A DNA stretch of 33,813 nucleotides, taken from the NCBI GenBank assembly GCA_017537965.1, contig JAFYJV010000027.1, positions 1 through 33,813 on the forward strand, read 5' to 3'. How positions within the stretch are numbered: the first letter of the stretch is position 1; each line of letters starts with the position of its first letter. The notes under the pieces were generated by a model. That model did no database searches. It saw only the letters and a list, made by a program, of their open reading frames with translations, and was not told where the DNA came from. Made by a program: the position numbers and the translations under genes. The stretch comes from Bacteroidales bacterium. GTDB lineage: Bacteria > Bacteroidota > Bacteroidia > Bacteroidales > F082. This document shows positions 1 to 8,487 of this stretch, piece by piece.

Positions 1-845
1 ACAGTGATGGATTGTAGTCTTGTGCAATTATGGAAAGCTCCTTCTCCGTAAGCGTTGTTTTCAGGGCTTATTGAAACCAAGGTAGAAGGTACATGAAGTG
101 CTCCTATTGGACATGATGAGAAAGCTCCTCTTTCGATGGTCGTGACACCTTCTGAGAAGACAACAGATGGAATATGACAACCTGCAAATGCTCTTTCACC
201 TATTGTTGTGACAAGAGGTGGTATGACTATTGAATCACAGAGAGGACCGCATCTATCAAAGGCTCCATCATCTAATACTGTTAATGTTTCGGGAAGGTTT
301 GAAATATGCTCCAGTGCATAGCATTGGGCAAATGAATAGTCACGGATCTCTTGCAATCCACTGCCGAATACTACCGAAGTGATACCGTCGCAATAGAAAA
401 ACGCATTGGCACCGATGATGGTCACAGAATCGGGAATTACCACCTCTCCAGTGATGCCATGACAATCAAGGAAGGCTCGTTGACCGATGAAAGTCAATGT
501 GTTAGGAAACACAACAGAAGTAATGTCCGAACAATCATAAAAAGCACTGAAATCTATACGAGTTACGGTGTAAATCGTGTCGTTGTGTGTTACAGTTGAG
601 GGGATAACCAAGTCTCCGACCGGTTTGTCGAACCCGTAATAATATGTGATTATGTGATTTCCATTGGCATAGTAATCCCGAGAACACGGATATGTAACCC
701 ATACTTCTTGTGGAGCATAGTCTCTTTTCAGAAAATACAAAGTTTGTCCTGATTCGACAACTTCGGAAAAATGATAGTGGAGCTGCTGTGCGAATCCGCT
801 CATGGCCAAGGCCGTCAAAACTATGATTACAAATAACTTTTTCAT
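1..845 (-). CDS. BspA-like leucine-rich repeat surface protein (C-terminus cut by window edge)
   Basis: The ATG at 845 opens a reading frame that stays open to base 1, so about 281 N-terminal residues are visible and the C-terminus lies outside the window. The first 19 or so residues (MKKLFVIIVLTALAMSGFA) form a signal peptide, so the protein is exported. From about residue 75 on it shows repeats of about 23 residues with the pattern 'V.I.G..AF..C..I..V.FP..' (for example IGQRAFLDCHGI, IGERAFAGCHIP), typical of the LRR_5/BspA family (PF13306), which mediates adhesion and surface interactions. It starts 20 nt after the stop of the upstream LRR gene with no promoter-like box between, so both are probably one transcription unit. 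A T9SS sorting domain may lie in the missing part, by analogy with its neighbour. Family call is firm; binding target unknown. Confidence 0.85.
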   Translation of the reverse strand, partial: MKKLFVIIVLTALAMSGFAQQLHYHFSEVVESGQTLYFLKRDYAPQEVWVTYPCSRDYYANGNHIITYYYGFDKPVGDLVIPSTVTHNDTIYTVTRIDFSAFYDCSDITSVVFPNTLTFIGQRAFLDCHGITGEVVIPDSVTIIGANAFFYCDGITSVVFGSGLQEIRDYSFAQCYALEHISNLPETLTVLDDGAFDRCGPLCDSIVIPPLVTTIGERAFAGCHIPSVVFSEGVTTIERGAFSSCPIGALHVPSTLVSISPENNAYGEGAFHNCTRLQSIT

Positions 846-865
846 GGTATTAGGTTTTTAATGGT

Positions 866-3685
866 TTATTTTACAACAAATTTCACGGTCTGTCTGCCCA
901 CGCTGATGAAATACATCCCAGCGGGTAGAATGGTAATGTCAATCTGTTGGGTTTCAGCTGAAATGTTGCCAGTCAGCAAGGTTTGTCCCATCAGGTTGGT
1001 GATGCGGTAGGTTTGGTCTGGTAGAGACGTTGCGCGCAACGTCTGTACAAACAAAATGTTGTTGGCGGGATTGGGATAGACCACCAAGGTCCCTGAGCTT
1101 GTCGAAGGGTCGTCTTCCTCAATGCCGTTGTGCCATTCGGCATAAACGGCATCGCAGTCTTCGTCGCCATATTTGAAGACCAGTTCGTCCTCCACCCAGT
1201 AGCAGCGCATGCCTTCCACGCGGTAGCCCTTGTCTCGGTTCATCAGCCGTTCCGGGAAGAAACTGGTGAGATGGCCGATACCGCAGACAATGCTGCCGGA
1301 GAAAAGACCGTCCAGGTCGCTCACCTGCAGCATCTTGTAGGTCCTGCCTTCATATTCAATGTATTCTATGGCATCCACATGCATCGTGATGCTGTCGTGT
1401 TTGACATGGATTTTCCATCCATCGCCCACTTCGGCGCCAAGGTCGTAAAGCATGGTGAATTCCTGTAACTCCTTGTTCCACCAATACACTATATTATCTT
1501 CCTCGATAATACATTCGCGAGAAATCTCATTTTGGTTTTGTTTGTCATAGATTTGGTTAGTACGCACTATTACCTTGGCTTTGTGGCTGTCGAGGGTGGT
1601 GTCGCCGACGCACTGCAAGTGCTGGTAGGTGATGCTGCCGTCCTCGTTCTCGATTTCGTAGTACCATTCAGATTTGTCGGGCAGGAGAGGTTCCCGTGGA
1701 TTGTCCGTAACGATATAGGAAAATTCAATCTTGTGGATGGAGTTCCTATAACCGTATAGCATGTCGTTTTGTTGCTTCAGATGGTCTTCGTTGTAGAGAT
1801 AGAAATCGGCTTGCCATACGCCGTTCACCCAGGCTTCGCCATCCCATTTTTCAAAGGTGACCATGGCAGGATACCCCATTTCGTCCAATTCATACAGCGC
1901 ACGGTTGGCATCGACCCATTCGTTTTCTTGCCACAACTTGGTTTCGGCTAGTGTAAGGCGGCCGTCCGGATTAAAAAGGTATTGTACCAACTTTTGGTTT
2001 TCCCACACGCCGTTGTAACGTTTTTGTGTCAAGGCACTCACAAGGTGTCCTTGCCCGTCATAGCCGTATGTGACCAAGGTGGCACTGTCGTTGTAAGGTT
2101 CGTTTTGTTGGGTGAGCAAAAGGCTGTCTTCCGAAAAACCTCGAGTTTCTTTATCGAGTCTGATCCAATCGCCATTAGTTCCATTGGAATAGCCTTCGGT
2201 GGTGATGACGGTTTCGTTGTCGTGGTATTCGTAGGAAAGTTCTTTATAATAGCGATTTACCCTTAGTTGTTTTTCGGTTTGCAACCGTCGCAGTTCATCA
2301 TAAGCATATGAGGTGCTGTCTTCTAAAATCATCTCGTCTTCATGATAATTTTCAAAATGACGTGTATAGTTTGTCAATAATCCATCTTCATAAACATAAT
2401 GGTTTTGATAAGGTACAGCTCCCATATCACCATAATAAGTGTCGTTTTGTTGGACTACATGGAGATCGGCATCATAAGTGAACCTGTAAGTGTGGTCATA
2501 GTCGCAAATCTCACCAGCAGGATGAACAGAAAGAGCTCTTTGCACTTTTAGTAATCCGCTTGGATAGTATTGGAATCCGGCTTGGAAATCACCGTATTCA
2601 GATCCCATGCTACTGTTGGGGTCTAGGGTAATAGTGGCATGATTTGGCTGGTAGAGGAAACCGTAGGAATTGGGCAACAACAAAGAGTCTGGATGAAATC
2701 CAAACCGGGCAATCAGTGAAACATCTTTGTCTAATTCAAAAGAATAAGGGTTCTCGTTTGAGACCATATCACCGTCGATTTCCCAGTGCAAAAACTCGTA
2801 TCCATCATTAGGAACGGCCGACACTTCCACCATTAAGTCATCACATGAATCAGGCTCTTTTATTATGTCAACAACACCTTTGTTCTCGTCTTCAGATATG
2901 GCTTGAACGGAATAAATGAGATGATTATTAAATTGGGTGAATTCATTCCAGTATTCAGCATTTTGATATAGTTCAATGCTGCCGCAAGGAACGTTAACAC
3001 TTATATTCTTGTTAATACTATAAAAAGCAGCAAACTCTAGGGTAGGCGGCTGTTCCCTGTCAATCGTTATGGATGTGATGCTTATTGTATCATTATCAAG
3101 AAAAGCTCCTCGTTCAATATGAGCTACTTTGCCTAATGATAGTGTTCCGGACAGTTTTTCGCAAAAGAGAAAAGCGTATTCTCCGATTACCGTATTGGAA
3201 TTGCCAATAATGGTTAGTTGATTAAAATAGCCTTGACGAAACATATAATTGGGGATTCTATCCACACTATCACCAATGATAAGATGACCGGTGCATTCGT
3301 AAAACGGGAAAACTTTAAAATTGTCAATATCCGCACAGTTTTTGGCATTGTAGTACACTTCATCGATGTTACTACAATAACCGAAGGCTAAATTCCCAAT
3401 CTCCTTTATGCTATGGGGTATGGAAATGCTTTTGAGAAGTTTACATTCATAAAATGCAGCACCTCTGATAGATACTACTATATATGTGACACCATCGAAT
3501 GTCACCTCCTCAGGTATGACCAAATCTCCTTGAGCGGATGTGCCATTTACATGGCCATCAAGTTCCACAGAGGGTGGATTGGTGTTGAGGATGGTGTAAA
3601 GTAGCTGTTCCGATTGGAAATCATAAGCCCAGGTTTGCAGGTATAAACCCAAAATGATTACGATGATTGTGATTGACTTTTTCAT
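866..3685 (-). CDS. T9SS-sorted BspA-type LRR protein with YD-like repeat middle region
   Basis: 939 aa. I place the start at the ATG at 3685, giving a clean signal peptide (MKKSITIIVIILGLYLQTWA). An in-frame ATG at 3769 would lie upstream of the -7 box at 3713-3720, so it is unlikely to be used. Order of parts: LRR_5/BspA repeats (about residues 35-240, e.g. RGAAFYECKLLKSI); an InlB-type bacterial repeat (about 260-330, ending 'NPYSFELDKDVSLIARF'); a long stretch rich in Y.YD..G.L motifs (e.g. YGYDGQGHLVSALTQ), resembling YD/DUF3836-like repeats; and a C-terminal T9SS type-A sorting domain beginning VVYPNPANN and ending GMYFISVGRQTVKFVVK. It should be secreted by the type IX system and anchored at the cell surface. 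Two dispersed palindromic repeats lie inside the coding sequence near the sorting domain (listed separately). Ligand unknown. Confidence 0.88.
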   Translation of the reverse strand: MKKSITIIVIILGLYLQTWAYDFQSEQLLYTILNTNPPSVELDGHVNGTSAQGDLVIPEEVTFDGVTYIVVSIRGAAFYECKLLKSISIPHSIKEIGNLAFGYCSNIDEVYYNAKNCADIDNFKVFPFYECTGHLIIGDSVDRIPNYMFRQGYFNQLTIIGNSNTVIGEYAFLFCEKLSGTLSLGKVAHIERGAFLDNDTISITSITIDREQPPTLEFAAFYSINKNISVNVPCGSIELYQNAEYWNEFTQFNNHLIYSVQAISEDENKGVVDIIKEPDSCDDLMVEVSAVPNDGYEFLHWEIDGDMVSNENPYSFELDKDVSLIARFGFHPDSLLLPNSYGFLYQPNHATITLDPNSSMGSEYGDFQAGFQYYPSGLLKVQRALSVHPAGEICDYDHTYRFTYDADLHVVQQNDTYYGDMGAVPYQNHYVYEDGLLTNYTRHFENYHEDEMILEDSTSYAYDELRRLQTEKQLRVNRYYKELSYEYHDNETVITTEGYSNGTNGDWIRLDKETRGFSEDSLLLTQQNEPYNDSATLVTYGYDGQGHLVSALTQKRYNGVWENQKLVQYLFNPDGRLTLAETKLWQENEWVDANRALYELDEMGYPAMVTFEKWDGEAWVNGVWQADFYLYNEDHLKQQNDMLYGYRNSIHKIEFSYIVTDNPREPLLPDKSEWYYEIENEDGSITYQHLQCVGDTTLDSHKAKVIVRTNQIYDKQNQNEISRECIIEEDNIVYWWNKELQEFTMLYDLGAEVGDGWKIHVKHDSITMHVDAIEYIEYEGRTYKMLQVSDLDGLFSGSIVCGIGHLTSFFPERLMNRDKGYRVEGMRCYWVEDELVFKYGDEDCDAVYAEWHNGIEEDDPSTSSGTLVVYPNPANNILFVQTLRATSLPDQTYRITNLMGQTLLTGNISAETQQIDITILPAGMYFISVGRQTVKFVVK
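1021..1048. repeat. Short palindromic repeat inside the coding sequence
   Basis: The 28 bases are a near-perfect palindrome: arms GTAGAGACGTTGCG and CGCAACGTCTGTAC, with one mismatched pair. Read on the minus strand it encodes 'VQTLRATSL' within the T9SS sorting domain of the LRR gene, without disturbing the frame. From general knowledge, GTAGAGACGTTGC-type palindromes occur as dispersed repeats in Bacteroidota and cyanobacterial genomes. Only one copy lies in this window, so dispersion cannot be shown here. Confidence 0.6.
1091..1109. repeat. Dispersed-type repeat CCCTGAGCTTGTCGAAGGG in coding sequence
   Basis: This 19-base sequence matches the widely seen CCCTTCGACAAGCTCAGGG element that many bacterial genomes carry in many copies. 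Here it encodes 'DPSTSSGT' on the minus strand, in the linker just before the VVYPNPA start of the T9SS sorting domain. It lies only 42 bases from the palindrome at 1021-1048. Recognition is from memory of the element; its copy number in this genome is not visible. Confidence 0.6.
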
Positions 3686-3712
3686 AGTATAGGGTGTTTT
3701 TCGTTGTTGCTG

Positions 3713-3744
3713 CAAAGATAGCAACAATAAAAAGCCTTTGTCAA
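3713..3744 (-). promoter_or_regulatory. Bacteroidota-type promoter of the LRR gene
   Basis: On the minus strand TATCTTTG (3720-3713) matches the -7 consensus TAnnTTTG, with TTG at 3744-3742, 21 nt upstream, as the -33 element. The box lies about 28 nt upstream of the ATG at 3685, which supports that start. It would drive the LRR gene and the partial LRR gene behind it. Confidence 0.65.
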
Positions 3745-3813
3745 GCATCAACCATGGCTTGTCTATCACTAACGCAAATGATAATAAAATAAACGATTGA
3801 TATACAGTTGCAT

Positions 3814-3838
3814 AAAAAAACGACAGCCAGCCGTTGTC
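3814..3838 (-). terminator. Possible intrinsic terminator after the CotH-like gene
   Basis: About 50 nt after the CotH-like stop, the minus strand reads GACAACGGCTGGCTGTCG followed by seven T. The GACA/TGTC outer stem with a C-G inner pair and the T-run resemble a rho-independent terminator, though the stem is imperfect. It sits upstream of the LRR promoter, where a transcript boundary is expected. A second weak inverted repeat (AAAAAAC-CGAT-GTTTTTT, 3875-3892) overlaps the CotH-like stop. Confidence 0.4.
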
Positions 3839-3891
3839 TATGATGCTGTTTGTTTACACTACCCCTAAAAACACAAAAAACCGATGTTTTT

Positions 3892-5739
3892 TTAACGTTT
3901 GAAAACCTTTTGGGTGTATGCGCCCAACTTCAGAATATACATCCCGGGCGCAAGATCAAGACTAAGGTCAAGGTAGTTGGTTCGCGGATCGACCATGGTG
4001 GAAAAAACACAACGACCCGTCAGGTCATAAATATCCAATGGATATGGTTCGACCGCATCGGCAAGGAAACTCAACCTCAATTGATCGTGGAATGGATTCG
4101 GATATGCCGAAAGAGAACTCAATAGGTTGGAGACCACAGAATACTGGGCCATGAACATACGAAGCTGAGCGAGCGCATCGGATGGACGTTCTTCGAGGTA
4201 ATGGCGTATCTTCTCGATTTCAGACGGCCACCACGATGGATGATAGGGAACCCTAAAACGACGCGACTGGTTGGGGATCTCATCATGAAGGGTGTTGGAA
4301 ATATAGGCCAGCGCAGGATAAGTGCTGTCGTAGTGGAAATGGGTGTCCAAAAGAGACTCGAAACGCGATTGAAACCTCGAGCAAAACTCTTTGTTTTCAA
4401 GCAGTTTCCTGAACATAAGGGTCGCTTCGGTGCATGAAGGCCAGGTTTGGTCACCCACATAGACGGCGGGACCGAAGGCATCGTAATCTAACGCAACGAC
4501 ACCGGCATCGCCATCAAAAAAGAGCCAACGCCATTTGCCATTGTTCTCTCTCCAAAAACGCACGTTGTTGGCCGGCCAGTCCTGATTACTGATGAAGAGC
4601 TCGAAGGCATAATAGTCGATGAAACAGTCAAGGTCGATCCGCTCCGACAAATACTGGTAGTTCATGGGGATCGAGAGGTCGGCTTGCCCAAGCCAATCCA
4701 TCAAGGCGAGGTAATCTTCGTCGCTGCCAAGCTCCAAGGTGACTGGCCACCAGTCACAAATGATGTCGCAATGCTCGATGTCCACTCCGAGATGATCCTC
4801 CAAATAACGCTCATCGCCTTTCTCCTGAAGATAATAGATGCCCCAATACTCGCCATTCAGAAAGAGGACACAAGGGCGGGTGGCCAGACTTTCGAAATTG
4901 AGTCCACGAGCCAATTGACAGCACACATAATCCTGCATGCCGCCAGCGGTGGAGGAACAGCAATAAGGCTTCAGGACGAGGTGCTTGAAACTCTCAACCT
5001 CGGTGGATTCAAAAAAACGATGCTTGAACCGTTTCTTGCCATACTCCTCACGGGCATAGATCTTTAAGCCTTTTTGGACAAAACGACGTGCATTTCCCCC
5101 ATGGGTTCGCAGCCCCGACAATTGATTGATTCCCGTATTGTCCAACTCGTAAAACTCCACGTTCGACAGTCGCTCCCAGTCCCTACCTTTCATATAATAG
5201 TTGCCGGTCCAATGATCAGGATGCTCCGCATCGAAATTGATTCCCGGCACCATGATGCCTCTCTCGTAATCGAACAGATCCAAGGAATCGGCACAGATGG
5301 AGATCACGGGAAGCCCATGGGTGTTACAGTTCAAGGAATGGATAAAATAACTATTTGTAACTACTTTACTAACAATGCTATCGTTTTCATCAAAAACAGC
5401 TGCTCGGATAACGATGCAGTGTCCGACCGAATCTGGGACAAAATCCGTTGGATCAGGTGAAATCTGAATGGTATAGATATCTGAATTAGAATACATTTCG
5501 CTATCTAATCTCAACGGATCCTTGAATAGATGCGAATGTACTGTAGGCGTGTTGCCGTTAAGGGTATAGAACACCCTGTTTTGAGGATGGAGACATGACA
5601 ATTCCAAAGTGAAGGACTCGTCGTAGAAGCCACCCGGCGCCGAGAAGATTACCTTTTCGGGCTGAGCGAGGCCCAAAGAAGGAACAAGCAGGCAACAAAG
5701 CCCGATGAACCATTGGAGCCTTCGCCATGGAATTGTCAT
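3892..5739 (-). CDS. CotH-kinase-family secreted protein with T9SS sorting domain
   Basis: 615 aa. N-terminal signal peptide (residues 1-25, ending SLGLAQ). Residues about 28-130 resemble the chitobiase/beta-hexosaminidase C-terminal-type domain (GGFYDESFTLELS, RVFYTLNGNTPT). Residues about 140-470 match the CotH protein-kinase-like family (PF08757): 'LRTHGG' (210-215), 'FLNGEYWGIYYLQEKGDE' (293-310), 'NQDWPANNVRFWR' (385-397) and 'WRWLFFDGDAG' (404-414), the last holding the Asp pair expected at the metal/catalytic site. The C-terminus from about 543 (SAYPNPFHDQLRLSF to KVFKR) is a T9SS sorting domain, so export to the surface is expected. CotH of Bacillus is a spore-coat kinase; the substrate in Bacteroidota is unknown. 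It starts only 11 nt after the glyS stop and may be transcribed with it. Confidence 0.88.
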   Translation of the reverse strand: MTIPWRRLQWFIGLCCLLVPSLGLAQPEKVIFSAPGGFYDESFTLELSCLHPQNRVFYTLNGNTPTVHSHLFKDPLRLDSEMYSNSDIYTIQISPDPTDFVPDSVGHCIVIRAAVFDENDSIVSKVVTNSYFIHSLNCNTHGLPVISICADSLDLFDYERGIMVPGINFDAEHPDHWTGNYYMKGRDWERLSNVEFYELDNTGINQLSGLRTHGGNARRFVQKGLKIYAREEYGKKRFKHRFFESTEVESFKHLVLKPYCCSSTAGGMQDYVCCQLARGLNFESLATRPCVLFLNGEYWGIYYLQEKGDERYLEDHLGVDIEHCDIICDWWPVTLELGSDEDYLALMDWLGQADLSIPMNYQYLSERIDLDCFIDYYAFELFISNQDWPANNVRFWRENNGKWRWLFFDGDAGVVALDYDAFGPAVYVGDQTWPSCTEATLMFRKLLENKEFCSRFQSRFESLLDTHFHYDSTYPALAYISNTLHDEIPNQSRRFRVPYHPSWWPSEIEKIRHYLEERPSDALAQLRMFMAQYSVVSNLLSSLSAYPNPFHDQLRLSFLADAVEPYPLDIYDLTGRCVFSTMVDPRTNYLDLSLDLAPGMYILKLGAYTQKVFKR

Positions 5740-5750
5740 GGTAGGATGCG

Positions 5751-7274
5751 TTATTTCTTCGGCTTCAGTTCGTCGAAGATCATGTTACGCAAATTCTCGA
5801 TCGGGACGCGCACCTGGTTCATCGTGTCGCGGTCACGGACGGTGACAGTGTTGTCAACCAAGGTGTCGTTGTCAACGGTGACGCACATCGGCGTACCGAT
5901 GGCATCCTGACGACGGTAACGCTTGCCGATGGAGTCCTTCTCTTCGTATTGGCACATGAAGTCGAACTTCAGGCTGTCGATGATCTCACGGGCCTTCTCC
6001 GGCAGACCGTCTTTCTTGACCAGCGGCAACACGGCGACCTTGTAGGGTGCCAGGATGGCCGGCAGCTTCAGCACCACACGCTCCGAACCGTCTTCCAGCT
6101 TCTCCTCGGTGTAGGCATTGCTGAACATGGCGAGGAACATACGGTCGAGGCCGATAGAGGTCTCGATGACGTAAGGAGTATAGCTCTCGTTGGTGTCGGG
6201 GTCGAAGTACTGGAGTTTCTTGCCCGAGTATTTGGCGTGGGCCGAGAGGTCGAAGTCGGTGCGGCTGTGGATTCCTTCCAGCTCCTTGAAGCCGAAGGGG
6301 AAGTCGAACTCGATGTCGGTGGCGGCGTTGGCATAGTGGGCCAGCTTCTCGTGGTCGTGGAAGCGGTATTTCTCGGCGGGCAGTCCTAACGAGAGGTGCC
6401 AAGCGAGGCGTTCCTGCTTCCAGTGCTGGAACCACTCCAGTTCCGTGCCGGGGCGTACGAAGAACTGCATTTCCATCTGCTCGAACTCGCGCATGCGGAA
6501 GATGAACTGACGGGCCACGATCTCGTTGCGGAAGGCCTTGCCGGTCTGGGCGATGCCGAACGGGATCTTCATGCGGCCGGTCTTCTGCACGTTGAGGTAG
6601 TTGACGAAGATGCCCTGTGCCGTCTCGGGACGCAGGTAGATGGTGTCGGAGCCGTCGGCCACGCTGCCCATCTTGGTGGCGAACATCAGGTTGAACTGGC
6701 GCACGTCGGTCCAGTTACGGGTGCCGCTGATGGGGCAGACAATCTCCAGGTCGAGGATGAGCTGCTTGATGGCGTCGAGGTCGTTACGCTCCATGGCGCC
6801 ATACAGGCGGTGGCTGATCTCCTCGATCTTGGCCTTGTGTTCCAGCACACGCGGGTTGGTGGTCACAAACTGCTCCTCGTTGAAGGCGTCGCCGAAACGC
6901 TTGCGGGCTTTCTCCACCTCCTTATTAATCTTGTCTTCGATCTTGGCCATATAGTCTTCGACCAACACATCGGCACGATAGCGTTTCTTGCTGTCGCGGT
7001 TGTCGATCAACGGGTCGTTGAAGGCATCGACATGGCCTGAGGCTTTCCAGGTGGTGGGATGCATGAAGATGGCGGCGTCGATGCCCACGATGTTCTCGTG
7101 CATCTGCACCATGGCCTTCCACCAGTATTCACGGATGTTCTTCTTCAGCTCCACGCCGTTTTGGCCGTAGTCGTAAACAGCCGAAAGACCGTCATAAATC
7201 TCGCTCGACGGGAAGATGAAGCCATATTCCTTCGCATGAGCGGTTATCTTCTTGAAAAAGTCTTCTTGGTTCAT
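5751..7274 (-). CDS. glyS: Glycyl-tRNA synthetase (single-chain, alpha2 type)
   Basis: 507 aa class II aminoacyl-tRNA synthetase that charges tRNA-Gly in the cytoplasm. N-terminal family signature 'GFIFPSSEIYDGLSAVYDYG' (18-37); the 'LRPETAQGIF' segment (214-223); class II motif 2 around 'RNEIVARQFIFRMREFEQME' (249-268), the region binding ATP and the acceptor end; motif 3 in 'YVIETSIGLDRMFLAM'; and an HGTP-type anticodon-binding domain from about residue 405 (LAPYKVAVLPLVKKDG) to the end. Length is normal for the eukaryote-like, single-subunit GlyRS of Bacteroidota. The ATG at 7274 fits the family N-terminus. It follows queA by about 70 nt of low-complexity DNA in which I see no TAnnTTTG box on this strand. 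Codon use is GC-rich, like the other housekeeping genes here. Confidence 0.97.
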   Translation of the reverse strand: MNQEDFFKKITAHAKEYGFIFPSSEIYDGLSAVYDYGQNGVELKKNIREYWWKAMVQMHENIVGIDAAIFMHPTTWKASGHVDAFNDPLIDNRDSKKRYRADVLVEDYMAKIEDKINKEVEKARKRFGDAFNEEQFVTTNPRVLEHKAKIEEISHRLYGAMERNDLDAIKQLILDLEIVCPISGTRNWTDVRQFNLMFATKMGSVADGSDTIYLRPETAQGIFVNYLNVQKTGRMKIPFGIAQTGKAFRNEIVARQFIFRMREFEQMEMQFFVRPGTELEWFQHWKQERLAWHLSLGLPAEKYRFHDHEKLAHYANAATDIEFDFPFGFKELEGIHSRTDFDLSAHAKYSGKKLQYFDPDTNESYTPYVIETSIGLDRMFLAMFSNAYTEEKLEDGSERVVLKLPAILAPYKVAVLPLVKKDGLPEKAREIIDSLKFDFMCQYEEKDSIGKRYRRQDAIGTPMCVTVDNDTLVDNTVTVRDRDTMNQVRVPIENLRNMIFDELKPKK

Positions 7275-7280
7275 TGTTTC

Positions 7281-7325
7281 AGTATTTCAAAATTTCAAAA
7301 TTTCAGATTTCAATATTTCAAAACT
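7281..7325. repeat. AT-rich TTTCAAAA-type simple repeat between queA and glyS
   Basis: The stretch is built from imperfect copies of TTTCAAAA/TTTCAGAT/TTTCAATA units. It is non-coding and contains no TAnnTTTG box on the minus strand. It resembles the spacer repeats often found between Bacteroidota genes. Confidence 0.55.
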
Positions 7326-7345
7326 CTGCATTCATCATTCAGCAT

Positions 7346-8410
7346 TTAGATGATGAGCATCGCGTCACCGTAGGTGAAGAAGCGGTATTTCTCAGCGACA
7401 GCCTCTTTGTAGGCCTTCATCAGGAATTCATAACCCGCAAAGGCCGCCACTTCCATCATCATGGGCGACTTGGGCAGGTGGAAGTTGGTGATCATGCAGT
7501 TGGCCACCGAGAAGGTGTAAGGCGGGAAGATGAAGCGGTTGGTCCAGCCGTTGAAAGGCTTGATTTTGCCCGAGATGGTCTGGGCGGTCTCCAAAGCCTT
7601 CATGGTGGTGGTGCCGACAGCGAAGACGTTGTTGTGGCGTTTGTTGGCTTCGTTCACCATGTCGCAGCATGTCTGATCGACAAACATCTCCTCCGAGTCG
7701 CATTTGTGCTTGGTAAGGTCTTCCACTTCGATGTCACGGAAGTTGCCCATGCCGGGATGCAAGGTGAGTTCGGCAAACGAGGCGCCGATGAGCTCAAGAC
7801 GCTTCATGAGGATCTTGCTGAAGTGCATTCCTGCCGTGGGAGCGGAGACGGCACCTTCGACCTTGGCGTAGATGGTCTGGAAGTCTTCCGCATCCTCGGG
7901 CAACACCTCTTGGTTCTCACGACGCTCCAGTATCTCCTTCGGCAGAGGGGTGTGACCCAGCGAGAAGATGGTCTGTTTGAATTCATCGTAGGTGCCGTCG
8001 AAAAGGAAACGCAGCGTACGTCCACGGGTGGTGGTGTTGTCGATGACCTCGGCCACCAGCTCCTCGCCCTCGCCGAAATACAACTTGTTGCCAATGCGGA
8101 TCTTACGGGCTGGATCGACGAGCACATCCCAAAGGCGGCTCTCATGGTTCAACTCACGCAGAAGCAAGACCTCGATCTTGGCTCCGGTCTTCTCTTTCTC
8201 GCCATACAAACGGGCTGGAAACACCTTGGTGTTGTTGATGACAAAGACATCGCCGTCCTTGACATAATCCACCAGGTCCTTGAACACCCGATGCTCTATG
8301 GTTTGCGCCCTGCGGTTAAGCACCATCAAACGGGCCTCGTCACGATTCTTGGTAGGATAGCTGGCAATCAGATCCTGCGGTAAGTTGAATTTGAATTGAG
8401 ATAACTTCAT
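7346..8410 (-). CDS. queA: S-adenosylmethionine:tRNA ribosyltransferase-isomerase QueA
   Basis: 354 aa. QueA transfers and isomerises the ribosyl group of S-adenosylmethionine onto 7-aminomethyl-7-deazaguanine in tRNA, giving epoxyqueuosine, the next-to-last step of queuosine synthesis. Family signatures: '[20 protein letters not shown]' near the N-terminus, '[17 protein letters not shown]', '[10 protein letters not shown]', '[11 protein letters not shown]', and '[10 protein letters not shown]'. I start it at the ATG at 8410 ([12 protein letters not shown]), because the 14-codon in-frame extension to 8452 crosses the likely -7 box at 8432-8439 and does not belong to the family. It sits downstream of truB with a 77-nt gap carrying its own promoter-like boxes. 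No other queuosine gene is in the window. Confidence 0.97.
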   Translation of the reverse strand: MKLSQFKFNLPQDLIASYPTKNRDEARLMVLNRRAQTIEHRVFKDLVDYVKDGDVFVINNTKVFPARLYGEKEKTGAKIEVLLLRELNHESRLWDVLVDPARKIRIGNKLYFGEGEELVAEVIDNTTTRGRTLRFLFDGTYDEFKQTIFSLGHTPLPKEILERRENQEVLPEDAEDFQTIYAKVEGAVSAPTAGMHFSKILMKRLELIGASFAELTLHPGMGNFRDIEVEDLTKHKCDSEEMFVDQTCCDMVNEANKRHNNVFAVGTTTMKALETAQTISGKIKPFNGWTNRFIFPPYTFSVANCMITNFHLPKSPMMMEVAAFAGYEFLMKAYKEAVAEKYRFFTYGDAMLII

Positions 8411-8431
8411 GGTTTTTGTTATTGAAAGATG

Positions 8432-8462
8432 CAAAGATAATCCAATTGACAAATTTTGTCAA
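8432..8462 (-). promoter_or_regulatory. Bacteroidota-type promoter of queA
   Basis: TATCTTTG on the minus strand (8439-8432) matches -7 TAnnTTTG, with TTG at 8462-8460 and a 20-nt spacer. It ends about 22 nt before the queA ATG. It implies queA can be transcribed separately from the ftsX-truB genes. Confidence 0.6.
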
Positions 8463-8487
8463 GTGAAAAACGCTATCTTTTTGATTG

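Noticed and set aside
3686-3769. 28-residue N-terminal extension of the LRR protein
   Set aside because: It would start upstream of the -7 promoter box at 3713-3720 and would put a non-signal sequence before a clear signal peptide.
6396-7040. Plus-strand open frame opposite glyS
   Set aside because: Shadow of the GC-rich glyS gene; low-complexity translation with no domain.
7346-8410. queA as part of a Dpd-type DNA-modification system together with the DUF1998 helicase
   Set aside because: Dpd systems use QueC/D/E-type precursor genes and DpdA, none of which are here. queA is 19 kb away in a housekeeping gene cluster and modifies tRNA.
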